From assembly GCA_035653615.1 (NCBI GenBank), contig DASRBN010000040.1, positions 1 to 64,000 of the forward strand: a DNA stretch of 64,000 bases, read 5' to 3'. Origin of the DNA: Ktedonobacteraceae bacterium (GTDB lineage Bacteria; Chloroflexota; Ktedonobacteria; Ktedonobacterales; Ktedonobacteraceae). Position 1 is the first letter of the stretch. Each line of letters begins with the position of its first letter. The position numbers and the translations under genes are program-made. Under the pieces are notes generated by a model that worked only from the letters and a program-made list of their open reading frames with translations, was not told the origin of the DNA and made no database searches. This document shows positions 9,234 through 17,618 of the stretch, in pieces.

Positions 9234-10737
9234 GATATCTACAGAATGGAAACAGCAGACTTTAGGGGAAATTGCTGAGATAGTCGGGGGCGGCACTCCT
9301 ACCCGCTCACGTCCAGAATTCTTTAGTGGCGATATACCTTGGGCCACCCCAACGGATGTTACTGCTCTTGATGGATACCTACTTTATGATACTAAGGAAT
9401 ATATCACGCAGGAAGCAGTCGACAACAGCTCTACACGTCTACTTCCGGTTGGCACTGTACTACTCACATCTCGGGCTACCATTGGTTCAGTTGCTATTGC
9501 CATGCGACCTATGTGTACTAACCAAGGCTTTGCAAACTTTATTTGTGCGCCAGAAGTTCATAACCGCTATCTCGCTTGGTTTCTACGTAGTAGTGCAAGC
9601 TATCTAAAAGGATTAGGTGGAACTACAACATTTCCAGAGATTTCAAAATCCACTCTACGCAACATAACTATTAGATATCCTGTCGATCCTTTAAAACAAG
9701 AGCAGATCGCTGATTTATTGGACGATGTTGATTCAGCTTGCCGCGTTTGTGATCAGATCAATAGGGAGATGGAGAAACTGATTACAGTGCTTTTTGTAAA
9801 GATATTTGGTGATCCTCTAAGCAATCCAAAGAAGTGGAATGTGGTAGAACTTGGTCAGTATGCAGAGATCGCAGGTGGTCTCCAAATAACACCGAAAAGA
9901 AACTCCAGTAGAGGTATTCCATATCTAAGAGTTGCTAACGTCTATCGAGACCGACTTGTGTTAAGCGAGATCAAAACGATGGATGTTTCCCCGGCAGAGT
10001 TAAAATCTAAAGCTTTGCAAAGGGGAGATATACTCGTCGTAGAAGGTCACGGAAATCCGGAAGAACTGGGAAGAGCTGCGGTATGGACAGGAGCTATAGA
10101 TCCCTGTGTTCATCAAAATCACCTTATTCGAATTCGTACAAACGGAAATATTCTTCGACCAGAATATTTATCTCGCCTTATCAACTCATCCTATGGCAGA
10201 AACTACTTCCTAAAAGTTGGTAAAACGACGAGCGGTTTAAACACGATCTCGACAACAGTTGTTAAAAGTTTTCCTACCCTTCTTGCTCCTCCAGAGCTAC
10301 AAGAGTATTTTACCAATCTCATACACGAATATGAGGAATACCGTGATGTTCAGGTTGAGATTGCTAAGGAACTGAAGTACTTATTTTCATCGTTGCTATC
10401 GCACATTTTTACAGGGATTTCGATCGACATTTCCTTGGATGAGGCTACAAATAAGCCCTCTCCCAGTCATATTTCTACGAAGCGCACAATTTGGTCCAAG
10501 CTTTCCATTACCCAACGCACTTTATGGGAAGCTTCACAGATCTTCACAGAACCATTTAAGGTAGAAGATCTTGGTGAGAGGGTCCATTCAGTGTATGGAA
10601 CTTCTCCCAACCGCGAGTACCTCTGGAGTTCATTAGACCTCCTTGACGCTCTCGGTGTCACCCTCAAAGAGGGGAATAATAACCTGGACAGATGGCGCCG
10701 ACCTGATCCAGAAAATGACCCGGAGATCAATATATGA
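9226..10737 (+). CDS. hsdS: Type I specificity subunit with C-terminal extension
   Basis: The DNA recognition subunit. Two target recognition domains are visible, about residues 1-190 (WKQQTLGEIAEIVGGGTP...) and 200-385 (WNVVELGQYAEIAGG...). Each is followed by a conserved coiled-coil spacer (LKQEQIADLLDDVDSA; LIHEYEEYRD). At 503 aa it is about 100 residues longer than a minimal two-domain HsdS. The extra tail, from about 400, looks like a small helical, winged-helix-like domain (SITQRTLWEASQIF...VEDLGERV...LDLLDALG). It overlaps hsdM by 8 bases and the ATPase gene by 4 (ATGA). The extension may be the contact point for the two accessory proteins; that is inference. Confidence 0.93.
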   Translation: MPKISTEWKQQTLGEIAEIVGGGTPTRSRPEFFSGDIPWATPTDVTALDGYLLYDTKEYITQEAVDNSSTRLLPVGTVLLTSRATIGSVAIAMRPMCTNQGFANFICAPEVHNRYLAWFLRSSASYLKGLGGTTTFPEISKSTLRNITIRYPVDPLKQEQIADLLDDVDSACRVCDQINREMEKLITVLFVKIFGDPLSNPKKWNVVELGQYAEIAGGLQITPKRNSSRGIPYLRVANVYRDRLVLSEIKTMDVSPAELKSKALQRGDILVVEGHGNPEELGRAAVWTGAIDPCVHQNHLIRIRTNGNILRPEYLSRLINSSYGRNYFLKVGKTTSGLNTISTTVVKSFPTLLAPPELQEYFTNLIHEYEEYRDVQVEIAKELKYLFSSLLSHIFTGISIDISLDEATNKPSPSHISTKRTIWSKLSITQRTLWEASQIFTEPFKVEDLGERVHSVYGTSPNREYLWSSLDLLDALGVTLKEGNNNLDRWRRPDPENDPEINI

Positions 10738-12329
10738 GGCTTCGACGGCTCTGGCTTGGCAATTATTATAACCTAAAAGAGGTTACCATAGAATTTGATC
10801 CATCTCCACCAATCTATGGTTCGACAAGCATACGCTTTTTTGTGGGGCTCAATGGTTCAGGAAAATCCAGCGCATTAGAGGCTATCGGCTTAATCTTCAG
10901 TCACCTGACGGCAGGAGCCAAACCCAGTATCGAATTTGATATAGAATATGAGTTGCGTAATCAAGTGATACGAATCACGAACCGACTTGAGAACGATTTC
11001 CCATTAGAACCGGTCTCTCCAATAGGAGCGGCAGTTCTTATACGCTCACCTTCAGAAGATGAGTGGAGGCAGGACCACCTGCGAAGGGAGTGGTCCTCTT
11101 CTGGCGATGCAATACTACCAAGCCGTGTTATCGGCTACTCGACAGGTCCTACAAGTGGCCTTCAATGGGCATTGTCTCGATCTATTGAACGTTTTGTATA
11201 TAACCGACTTGGAGATTTCGAGGATGAACGGCGCCCGGAAGGGCTGAGTGAAGAAGAATGGCAGGAGAATCGCCAACAAATGCGTGCCCTCCTTGAAGCT
11301 GAGCGTGACGATTACCTGGACAATCCCGACACTCTCTTTCTTGGTTCTGAGGATGCACTTTGTGCAGTCCTTCCTCTCCTTACTCATCAACCAGACGCGC
11401 CTGAATCCTCTGATTACTTGGAGAGACGTGCGTCCATACTGAACCGAATCGGTCTAGATCCAAGGGAGCCGCTTGCTGCCTTCACCTTTCACGTAACAGG
11501 AGATTGGGAAGTACGTCTCACCCCTAATCGCGCTAGGACCCTACGGAGTTTACTGCAGAAGGCTACTGTCAGAAGAACTATTGCATCAATTCCAACCCCT
11601 AACATCTCAAATGATGAGCCACCACCGTCAGACTTTTACGCCGCCTTTGACTTTGACGAAGCTTTCCGTACCCAAGAATTGCAAAAACTCATCCCCACGC
11701 CTCTGGCGTTCTTTGAGGAACTGCTTGCCTGGAAAAGGCAGGGGGGAGTACGGAGAATTCGGCTTGTGCTTAAAAAGCAAGGGATCGAAGATCTATTTAC
11801 AGAATCTGCACTGTCTGATGGAGAATTCCTCTATATCGGGCGCTATGCGGTATTATTGATGCTCAGGGAGGTACCAGAAATTCTTGTCCTTCTGGATGAG
11901 CCAGAGACCCACTTCAACGACCGCTGGAAGGTCGATCTTGTTAAAGACATTCATACCTTGATAAATTCTCAAAGTGGCGAACAGTCAGATCGTATTCGTA
12001 ACGAGGTATTAATCGCCACCCATTCAGGCCTGACATTAACAGATGCCGATCCACGGCAAGTTTACAAATTCGTAGAAAGGGAGGGGAAGATCTTCGTGGA
12101 ACCGCCACCCATTTCGCCTTTCGCCGCTAACCTCGGCGACATATCACGCACCTTCTCCGAAACAGAAAGAGCTATTGGGAATTATGCGAATGAGCGCATA
12201 GAAGAGGCTTTGCGAGCCGGATCTAGGGAAGAGATAGTACAGCTTGTAGATGAAGTTGTAGGACCGGGTTTCTATCGCTTCCGACTGCTGAATAAGCTAG
12301 AGCAACTCGAAGAGGAGAAAGGGGAGTAG
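10734..12329 (+). CDS. AAA/ABC-type ATPase coupled to the type I RM operon
   Basis: A 531-residue SMC/OLD-like ATPase. Walker A GLNGSGKS is at 38-45, an ABC-signature-like LSDGE is near 361, and Walker B LLDEPETH is near 386, followed by a switch histidine in IATHSG. The fold order (N-terminal strand, long insertion, C-terminal half-site) matches PtuA/RloA-like and restriction-associated ATPases. Its start overlaps the stop of hsdS (ATGA), so it is made with the specificity subunit. The next gene is an HNH nuclease, the ATPase-plus-HNH pairing of Septu systems. Its likely role is sensing and triggering the nuclease during infection. No TOPRIM domain is present, which argues against OLD and Gabija nucleases. 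Confidence 0.85.
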   Translation: MRLRRLWLGNYYNLKEVTIEFDPSPPIYGSTSIRFFVGLNGSGKSSALEAIGLIFSHLTAGAKPSIEFDIEYELRNQVIRITNRLENDFPLEPVSPIGAAVLIRSPSEDEWRQDHLRREWSSSGDAILPSRVIGYSTGPTSGLQWALSRSIERFVYNRLGDFEDERRPEGLSEEEWQENRQQMRALLEAERDDYLDNPDTLFLGSEDALCAVLPLLTHQPDAPESSDYLERRASILNRIGLDPREPLAAFTFHVTGDWEVRLTPNRARTLRSLLQKATVRRTIASIPTPNISNDEPPPSDFYAAFDFDEAFRTQELQKLIPTPLAFFEELLAWKRQGGVRRIRLVLKKQGIEDLFTESALSDGEFLYIGRYAVLLMLREVPEILVLLDEPETHFNDRWKVDLVKDIHTLINSQSGEQSDRIRNEVLIATHSGLTLTDADPRQVYKFVEREGKIFVEPPPISPFAANLGDISRTFSETERAIGNYANERIEEALRAGSREEIVQLVDEVVGPGFYRFRLLNKLEQLEEEKGE

Positions 12330-12338
12330 GGGGTAACA

Positions 12339-13460
12339 GTGCTTCTTCCAGTTAAAGAACCAACATGTGCTCAGGATCTACAAAAGATAATAGAGATGAT
12401 CGGATGGCTCTTGGATTACGTTGCTGATTGGGCAGGTGACTCATTCGATAGACAAGACTTCCGGGCCCGCCTTAAGGACACCGATTACGCGTCCTTGATA
12501 AATGTACGTTCAACATTTGGTCTCCCTACACTTCTGCAACTTTCACAGGATGAACGTAAGCAAATTCGCGATGCTTTTTATAACGATATTCAATTCTGTG
12601 ATCACCTTGAAAGTCCTGACTTCGAGTTTCTTTTCTCAAGCTTGCGTGAAACTGTGGAACAGTCTGGAGAGAATAAAGGACCAAAAGATGTTGGTAAAGC
12701 TTTCTTACTGCTTTTTTACGAACGGCTTGCTAGCTCGGGATTTCATGACCAAACTGGAGGTACTATATTTTGCTTAACTCGAACTCTCGTTGAGGAAGGC
12801 TATCGTAGGGCAAATGAAAAGATGGCTCGTTTATGTCCTGCTTGTTTGGGGTTACTGGAAGAAAGGACTTCGAAAACATCCCTTGTTGACTGTGAGCACT
12901 TCTTTCCTAGAAAATTATATCCACCGCTTATTATTCATCCTAATAACCTCATCTTTGTCTGCAAAGCTTGTAATCAACAACACAACGACGATAATCCGAT
13001 TGATCCCATTAGAGGCTCTGAAGTTGGTGGATTACGGAGAATATTCGTGCCCTATAGACGTTCGGCACTGAAGGCTAGAGATCTGCAAACACAAGAACTA
13101 GATGAACTTAGTCTTAAGTTTAACATGGAGGATTCTGAAAAACCTCTCGTAAAGCTTGTTGGTGGACCAGATGAGTACACTTCTGCTCGTGTCGAGAACC
13201 TTGATCGTCTCTACGGCCTTTCTGAACGTTGGAGCAAACTCCTCCCTGGGATATACGAAACAATACGAGAGTCAGCCCGAATTGACTTGGAGGATCAACC
13301 ATTAACACAACAAAACATCAAACGATATCTCAATAAGGAATTTAGAAAGCATAATATGTTGAGTCAAAGCCGCGAGGGAGAATATTTGACCGGTCAATAT
13401 TTACGCTGGATACAGCAGGAAAGATCGAATTTACTGATGAAAGAACTTACAATGCACTAG
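12339..13460 (+). CDS. HNH endonuclease, partner of the ATPase
   Basis: A 373-residue protein with a zinc-supported HNH site: Cys166-xx-Cys169, Asp184-Cys-Glu-His187, His200-Pro-Asn, and Cys208-xx-Cys211 with His215. The N-terminal 160 residues are helical and unrecognised. The long C-terminal part contains two conserved-looking segments (LDRLYGLSERW; RYLNKEFRKHN). The start is GTG at 12339 behind GGAGTAGGGGG, 9 bases after the ATPase stop. With the ATPase it forms a Septu-like effector pair; PtuB proteins are usually shorter, so this is a larger variant. The nucleic acid target is unknown. Confidence 0.85.
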   Translation: MLLPVKEPTCAQDLQKIIEMIGWLLDYVADWAGDSFDRQDFRARLKDTDYASLINVRSTFGLPTLLQLSQDERKQIRDAFYNDIQFCDHLESPDFEFLFSSLRETVEQSGENKGPKDVGKAFLLLFYERLASSGFHDQTGGTIFCLTRTLVEEGYRRANEKMARLCPACLGLLEERTSKTSLVDCEHFFPRKLYPPLIIHPNNLIFVCKACNQQHNDDNPIDPIRGSEVGGLRRIFVPYRRSALKARDLQTQELDELSLKFNMEDSEKPLVKLVGGPDEYTSARVENLDRLYGLSERWSKLLPGIYETIRESARIDLEDQPLTQQNIKRYLNKEFRKHNMLSQSREGEYLTGQYLRWIQQERSNLLMKELTMH

Positions 13461-13466
13461 GAGGAA

Positions 13467-13680
13467 CTGCCCTACCAGGGGAAAGCCTTACGCGTGCGCA
13501 CAGAGGTGCGCCGCTTTGTCTGCACTATTCGACACTGTCCCCGTACCACCTTTGCAAAAGGCTTCCCAGAACTGACGTGCGTCTATGCCCGGCGAACGCA
13601 GCGACGAGCCGAGGCCCTCACTGAGATCGCCTTTGCCGTCGGAGGCTAAGCTGGCTCCCACCTGGCGAGCCTTGTTTCAC
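13467..13680 (+). pseudogene. Remnant of an ISL3-family transposase
   Basis: Immediately after the HNH stop codon a frame encodes LPYQGKALRVRTEVRRF-C, then CPRTTFAKGFPE and YARRTQRRAEAL. This is the zinc-binding N-terminal segment of ISL3 transposases. The frame meets TAA at 13647, after which AGSHLASLV continues the similarity for about ten codons before it fades. The first zinc-finger half, the catalytic DDE domain and the terminal repeats are all absent. It is a dead fragment marking an old insertion at the 3' end of the defence operon. Confidence 0.7.
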
Positions 13681-14300
13681 TTTTGATACGCCTTTCCTCA
13701 AATTGACTGAAACCCTGATCTCCTTCCCCATCAATGTCTCAAAGGCGGACATTTTGTCCGGGTTTGAAAAATCATCGTAAGGCTCATCTCCTGTTCATAT
13801 GGTTTGGGACGAAGTGAGAGGTAGAACTGAGCAGCGCTATGAGAAAGATGCTTTAGCAACCAAGGGAATGAGTTGCTTACCCTGCTTTACATGCCACCTT
13901 AATTCATTGCTGTATGTTTTCAAGACTCAATGTGCTGACCCTGTGCTATGTAAATGCCATCATCCGACAATGGCCTGAAGATTTCTGCTTCCCATCCGCC
14001 TCTCGAGGTTCTCGACGCGCGGCTTACGGCATCGTTTATACTTCCGCCTACTCCCACATGGGTATGGATCATTGCTCTGAACAAGTCCTTTCTGAAGACC
14101 CAGCAAGATGGGAGAGCTCTTGAACCGCTTTACCGGCTTCGGTGGGCACTCAGTCGCCTGTGGGATGGCTGTCGCCCCATCCTTGGTTCGATTCTCCTTG
14201 TCAATCTGGAAACCCTTCTAGCTCTCGCGCTTGTTCGAGGCTAGAAGGGTTCCTCAAAAATGAGGGATTACTCATATATACCGACAATTTCCATTAACAC
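13681..14300. other. Gene-free spacer between defence operon and mobile element
   Basis: About 620 bases with no credible gene. Short open frames around 13914-14244 have no family resemblance and no good ribosome binding site. The one clear structure is the stem-loop at 14211-14251, just past the end of the leftward helicase gene. One end of the mobile element could lie here, but I cannot identify a terminal sequence. Confidence 0.45.
14211..14251. terminator. Strong stem-loop downstream of the element helicase
   Basis: AACCCTTCTAGC at 14211-14222 pairs perfectly with GCTAGAAGGGTT at 14240-14251. An inner CTCG/CGAG pair extends the stem after a one-base bulge. The structure lies about 50 bases beyond the stop of the leftward helicase gene at 14301. 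There is no clean T-run on either side, so it may end transcription inefficiently or be the end of an old insertion. Confidence 0.45.
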
Positions 14301-15707
14301 TTACTTCCTGCGCTTCGCGATCTCCTCTTCTGTCGTACTGCTCGTCACCAACTCATACAATAATGCCTGTCCAGTTTTTGGACGCAATACACGACCCAAA
14401 CGCTGAATGTATTCACGCTTGGTGCTATTGCCGCTGACTATTATAGCGATGCGGCAATCGGGTACATCCACACCTTCATTGAGTACGCGACCAGAGACCA
14501 GTTTGGTATACTGACCAGAGCGGAAGCGTTCGAGTATGGCGCGACGTTCCTCATTTGGAGTCTTGTAGGTAATGCTTGGCAGGCAGAAACGGCGGCTGAT
14601 CTCATCGACGACCTGATTGTACTCTGAGAAGAGAATGACCTGGTCAACAGCATGAAGCTGCAGCAAGCGCTCGATCTCGATATATTTAACGGGGGCGTTC
14701 ATGGCGATATTGCGCATCTCGCGCCAGGCGAGCATGGCTTTACGCGCCTCGGGATCTCGCGCGCTGAGAAAAATAACTTTCTGCTGAAACTCTTCTGGAG
14801 AACGTATCACGATGTGTCGGCGCTGTAAGAAAGCCCTATAGATGCGTCTTTGTTCGGCGTAGCGCGCTTCGTCCTCGTTCGACAGGGCGATATCGATGCG
14901 TATCTCTTGGTATTGCGCCAGGTAACGTCCCTCGGTCAATTCTGCGGGCGAACGCCGATAGACCTCCGGCCCGATTAGATGCTGCAAATCAAGATGTGCC
15001 ATGTCACTACGTTCAGGAGTTGCGCTCAGTCCCAGGCGCAGGGGCGTAAAGGCGCTCTCTGCTATCAAGCGGTAGGTCGGCGCGGGCAAATGGTGACACT
15101 CATCGAAGGCCAATAGGCCGTAACGTCTGAGTTCGCGTGGGTAGAGTGCAGCGGAATCATAAGTGATTATTGTGATAGGTTTCATCTCTTTCTCTCCACC
15201 ACCAAAGAGACCAATTTCATCAGGGCTCAAGGATAGTGCGGAGACCAGAGCGGTGCGCCATTGTTCTAGGAGGTCGAGTGTGGGTACAACGACCAACGTC
15301 CATAGAGCCGTTTCGTGAATAGCCATTGCCGCCACGAGTGTCTTTCCTGAGCCGGTGGGCAGGATAATCACACCCGCACTACCCTGTGCCACCCAGTTGG
15401 CCAGAGCCTCATTTTGATAAGGGCGTGGCTCGATCTGTAGCGCAGTCGCAAAGGGAAGAGCAGGCCGTTCCTCAAATGCAACATTAAATGCTGTACGTTG
15501 TGCCTGTAAAGCTTGTTTCACTGCCTGAAAATGAATCGGCTGCGTGCGCAAGAAAGCATGTCGCTTATCACGTCCCATAGCCGTACGCACATCCGCAGGC
15601 AAGTACGTTCCAAACAGCGTTTGTAGCAGTTCCGGCGTTGAAAGGCGCTGCATCCCTTCGCTGGGGATTATAATGAGGTCGCGACCTCGATGATCGATGG
15701 TAGTCAT
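14301..15707 (-). CDS. XPB/SSL2-like superfamily 2 helicase (complete copy on the element)
   Basis: A 468-residue DNA helicase of the XPB (ERCC3/Rad25) type, which opens DNA with ATP and in archaea works with the nuclease Bax1. Visible parts are an N-terminal damage-recognition-like region, Walker A LPTGSGKT at 116-123, DECHH at 202-206, SATPERSD (motif III), and the C-terminal RecA domain with LNEGVDVPDC and QRLGRVLRP (motif VI). From DECHH to the end it is about 84% identical, by my count, to the truncated gene at 24229. Its base composition is closer to the accessory DNA. All motifs are intact, so it is probably active. It may replace the chromosomal helicase broken by the element. Confidence 0.9.
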   Translation of the reverse strand: MTTIDHRGRDLIIIPSEGMQRLSTPELLQTLFGTYLPADVRTAMGRDKRHAFLRTQPIHFQAVKQALQAQRTAFNVAFEERPALPFATALQIEPRPYQNEALANWVAQGSAGVIILPTGSGKTLVAAMAIHETALWTLVVVPTLDLLEQWRTALVSALSLSPDEIGLFGGGEKEMKPITIITYDSAALYPRELRRYGLLAFDECHHLPAPTYRLIAESAFTPLRLGLSATPERSDMAHLDLQHLIGPEVYRRSPAELTEGRYLAQYQEIRIDIALSNEDEARYAEQRRIYRAFLQRRHIVIRSPEEFQQKVIFLSARDPEARKAMLAWREMRNIAMNAPVKYIEIERLLQLHAVDQVILFSEYNQVVDEISRRFCLPSITYKTPNEERRAILERFRSGQYTKLVSGRVLNEGVDVPDCRIAIIVSGNSTKREYIQRLGRVLRPKTGQALLYELVTSSTTEEEIAKRRK

Positions 15708-15897
15708 TGAGCAACTTCGCTTTTTATTTGAGATAGCAAACGACCAAAGTCAGTCTGATCGGGTAATGCTAGATTCCTCTTCTTCTACAATGAAAAACCC
15801 TTCTTACAAAAATGTCTCGGCCAGATTTTCAGAATGATATCACATTAGAATAAGCCTATTGTAGCGGAGGATGCTATCTAATGCAACGTATTGTATA

Positions 15898-16208
15898 TTA
15901 CTCGGAGTTGTCCTCATTGGCAAAGAAATGCTGCCGCCATGTCAGCATATACCCGTTTATTACCCACGCTTGAAGCATTCGGTCGTGGAGATAGGTATTC
16001 TTTGCAGCTAGCTCAGCGTAGCAGTCTACAGCGAAGTCAATCATGGACAGGTACTCCATCTCCTCAGGATTGCTCATCGCACGAGCAAGGGATTGTCGAA
16101 AAAGTGCCTCCCCTTGCTCCCTCGCCAGTCGAGTTCGAAACGCTTGCTTATTTGTGCCATCTCAACCGCACGGGCAAGAAAAGGTTCAAGATGATCGTTC
16201 CTCACCAT
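15898..16208 (-). pseudogene. Small helical protein gene with a frameshift
   Basis: An ATG at 16208 overlaps the stop of the upstream nuclease-like gene (ATGGTGA), a typical coupled start. The frame gives MVRNDHLEPFLARAVEMAQ then ISKRF. After that, a shift to the neighbouring frame continues with RTRLAREQGEALFRQSLARA and a soluble, Trp/Tyr-rich tail (LTWRQHFFANEDNSE) to TAA at 15898-15900. The span is 311 bases, one short of a multiple of three. Either the gene is broken, the read has an error, or a programmed shift occurs near 16136. I do not recognise the family; the joined product would be about 103 aa. Confidence 0.45.
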
Positions 16209-17119
16209 GGCATCGATTCAACCTCACAACAGAGGCGGAACTCTTGACGAAGAGCAGCCACGTTGCGACAAGCGCCTCCGGTAAGTTCGTAAAAAAACTC
16301 TTCAAGAGACCAACTTAGAAACTCTCCTTGCCGTGCCATATAGATGCCAACGGAGTGGATATGATATTCGTCCTCAAAGTCGAACAGAACGGATCCAGCG
16401 AGTTGACGCAGCCAGGCGGCAGGGATCTTCGGCTCACAGTTTGTCTTGATCTCAATCAGGCATCTATCGACAATGAGGTCAGCACTTTCTTTACCCAGGT
16501 CATTATGACCTAAAAAGGTAGGGTTGATAATAGAAGGGGAGTACAACAAGGTGGAATATTTATCATAGAAATATGCAAACATTCTAGTAAGATCGTCGAT
16601 CCATCCCTGGAGCGGAATGGCTAAAAGGTCGTCCATGTCCTTTTCGTAAATCGGTTTGAGCAGCGGGCAGTTTCTGTAGCTTTTAGTACGGAATATTTCT
16701 TCGATGAGACCCAAAACGAAGCAGTAACGGGCCAACATTTGTTCAGATTCCACATCTAGATGTCGACCTGCCGGCTGCAGTAAGGCAAGAGCTGACTCTA
16801 ATTGCTGAAAGAACCCCTCAAAAATGCGAGAGAAGTCTTTAAAGTATATATCTTCCATCCTCCAGGCCACGTGTGACGCGATGTGCCACGCGTGTAAATC
16901 CTGAGTTGTTGTATCAGCGAATCCGTACCCAATTCGATAGTAAATGGCCTTCTCGAGTGTCCTGTATGGGCTACCCACTGCGAAAGGAAGCAACGTGTCC
17001 GCTGATCGCAGTTGTTGTTTGATCCGCCTTGTGAGAGAAGTTACGTGCAACAAATCCTTTCGAAGGAAGTCTCCCACATCGCTTTCTTTATGGTGGCGGA
17101 GATGCCAGGTGAGCGACAT
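16202..17119 (-). CDS. PD-(D/E)XK-type nuclease-like protein of the element
   Basis: A 305-residue protein, otherwise unrecognised. Near the C terminus it has SADLIVDRCLIEIKTNC, which matches the PD-(D/E)XK nuclease core (Asp, then Glu-x-Lys at the end of a strand). A helix with LRQLAGSVL and a strand with VGIYMAR follow, as in restriction-like folds. The N-terminal 200 residues are helical. The start at 17119 (MSLTWHLRHH) is chosen because the longer start at 17170 would run into the upstream gene. It lies between the TnpC-like gene and the helicase, as cargo of the element. A nuclease working with the helicase is plausible but unproven. Confidence 0.55.
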   Translation of the reverse strand: MSLTWHLRHHKESDVGDFLRKDLLHVTSLTRRIKQQLRSADTLLPFAVGSPYRTLEKAIYYRIGYGFADTTTQDLHAWHIASHVAWRMEDIYFKDFSRIFEGFFQQLESALALLQPAGRHLDVESEQMLARYCFVLGLIEEIFRTKSYRNCPLLKPIYEKDMDDLLAIPLQGWIDDLTRMFAYFYDKYSTLLYSPSIINPTFLGHNDLGKESADLIVDRCLIEIKTNCEPKIPAAWLRQLAGSVLFDFEDEYHIHSVGIYMARQGEFLSWSLEEFFYELTGGACRNVAALRQEFRLCCEVESMPW

Positions 17120-17147
17120 TGTGACTACGGCCCTTTCTCCTAATAGG

Positions 17148-17618
17148 TTATATGGGGTTAGTATCAGCATTGTTTACGATAGTGAGGTGAGGTCGTGCTG
17201 ATCCATGGGATGGTTGAACGATAACCTGTCCCCCTTCTTCTAAACGCTTCTGTAGTAGCCCTATCTGCTGACGAAGCTGAATGTTCTCTTTCTCGTATTG
17301 TTCTATTAAACGAATTGCCTCATCCAGATCCTCAATGGCAGAAGTGCGTACCTGAAGCAGAGCTTTTTTAAGTTGTTGACGAAGGTCAGCAACCTCGCGG
17401 CGCAGCTGGAAAAGCTCTTCGTCTCGAGAGAGACGTGGTCCAGGTAGTTGAGAACGTAACTCTTGAAACTCTGGGCGAACAAGCTTATAGAACCGGACAG
17501 TCGAGATCCCAGCTGCTTCAGCTATTTTTGCAGGGGTGAAGTCTCGTTGGCTCTGTGCCTTCTGATGCAGTTCGTTCATAATCTCAAGAAGTTGTGTGCG
17601 TCTATCTGTCGCTTTCAT
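17148..17618 (-). CDS. TnpC-like HTH/coiled-coil accessory protein
   Basis: A 156-residue protein. Residues 5-58 form an HTH-like module (FTPAKIAEAAGISTVRFYKL), residues 65-135 a long coiled coil (LRREVADLRQQLKKALLQ...LRQQIGLLQKRLEE), and the tail is short and disordered. Size, architecture and position match TnpC of Tn554-type transposons, which affects the efficiency and orientation of integration. Its ATG overlaps the stop of the upstream recombinase by 4 bases. The N-terminal module resembles the B repeats of the giant recombinase at 19525. Confidence 0.75.
   Translation of the reverse strand: MKATDRRTQLLEIMNELHQKAQSQRDFTPAKIAEAAGISTVRFYKLVRPEFQELRSQLPGPRLSRDEELFQLRREVADLRQQLKKALLQVRTSAIEDLDEAIRLIEQYEKENIQLRQQIGLLQKRLEEGGQVIVQPSHGSARPHLTIVNNADTNPI

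Noticed and set aside
10734-12329. OLD/Gabija-type nuclease
   Set aside because: The ATPase has no TOPRIM domain after its C-terminal half; the nuclease is a separate HNH protein.
14181-14200. GGTTCGATTCTCC resembling a tRNA T-loop
   Set aside because: The flanking bases do not pair as a T-stem, and no anticodon or acceptor stem can be built around it.
13914-14244. Two overlapping open frames in the spacer
   Set aside because: No family resemblance, no good start site, and they read into the stem-loop at 14211.
15891-16247. Plus-strand open frame of 118 codons
   Set aside because: It is antisense to the frameshifted small gene, whose two halves on the minus strand have convincing composition and a coupled start.
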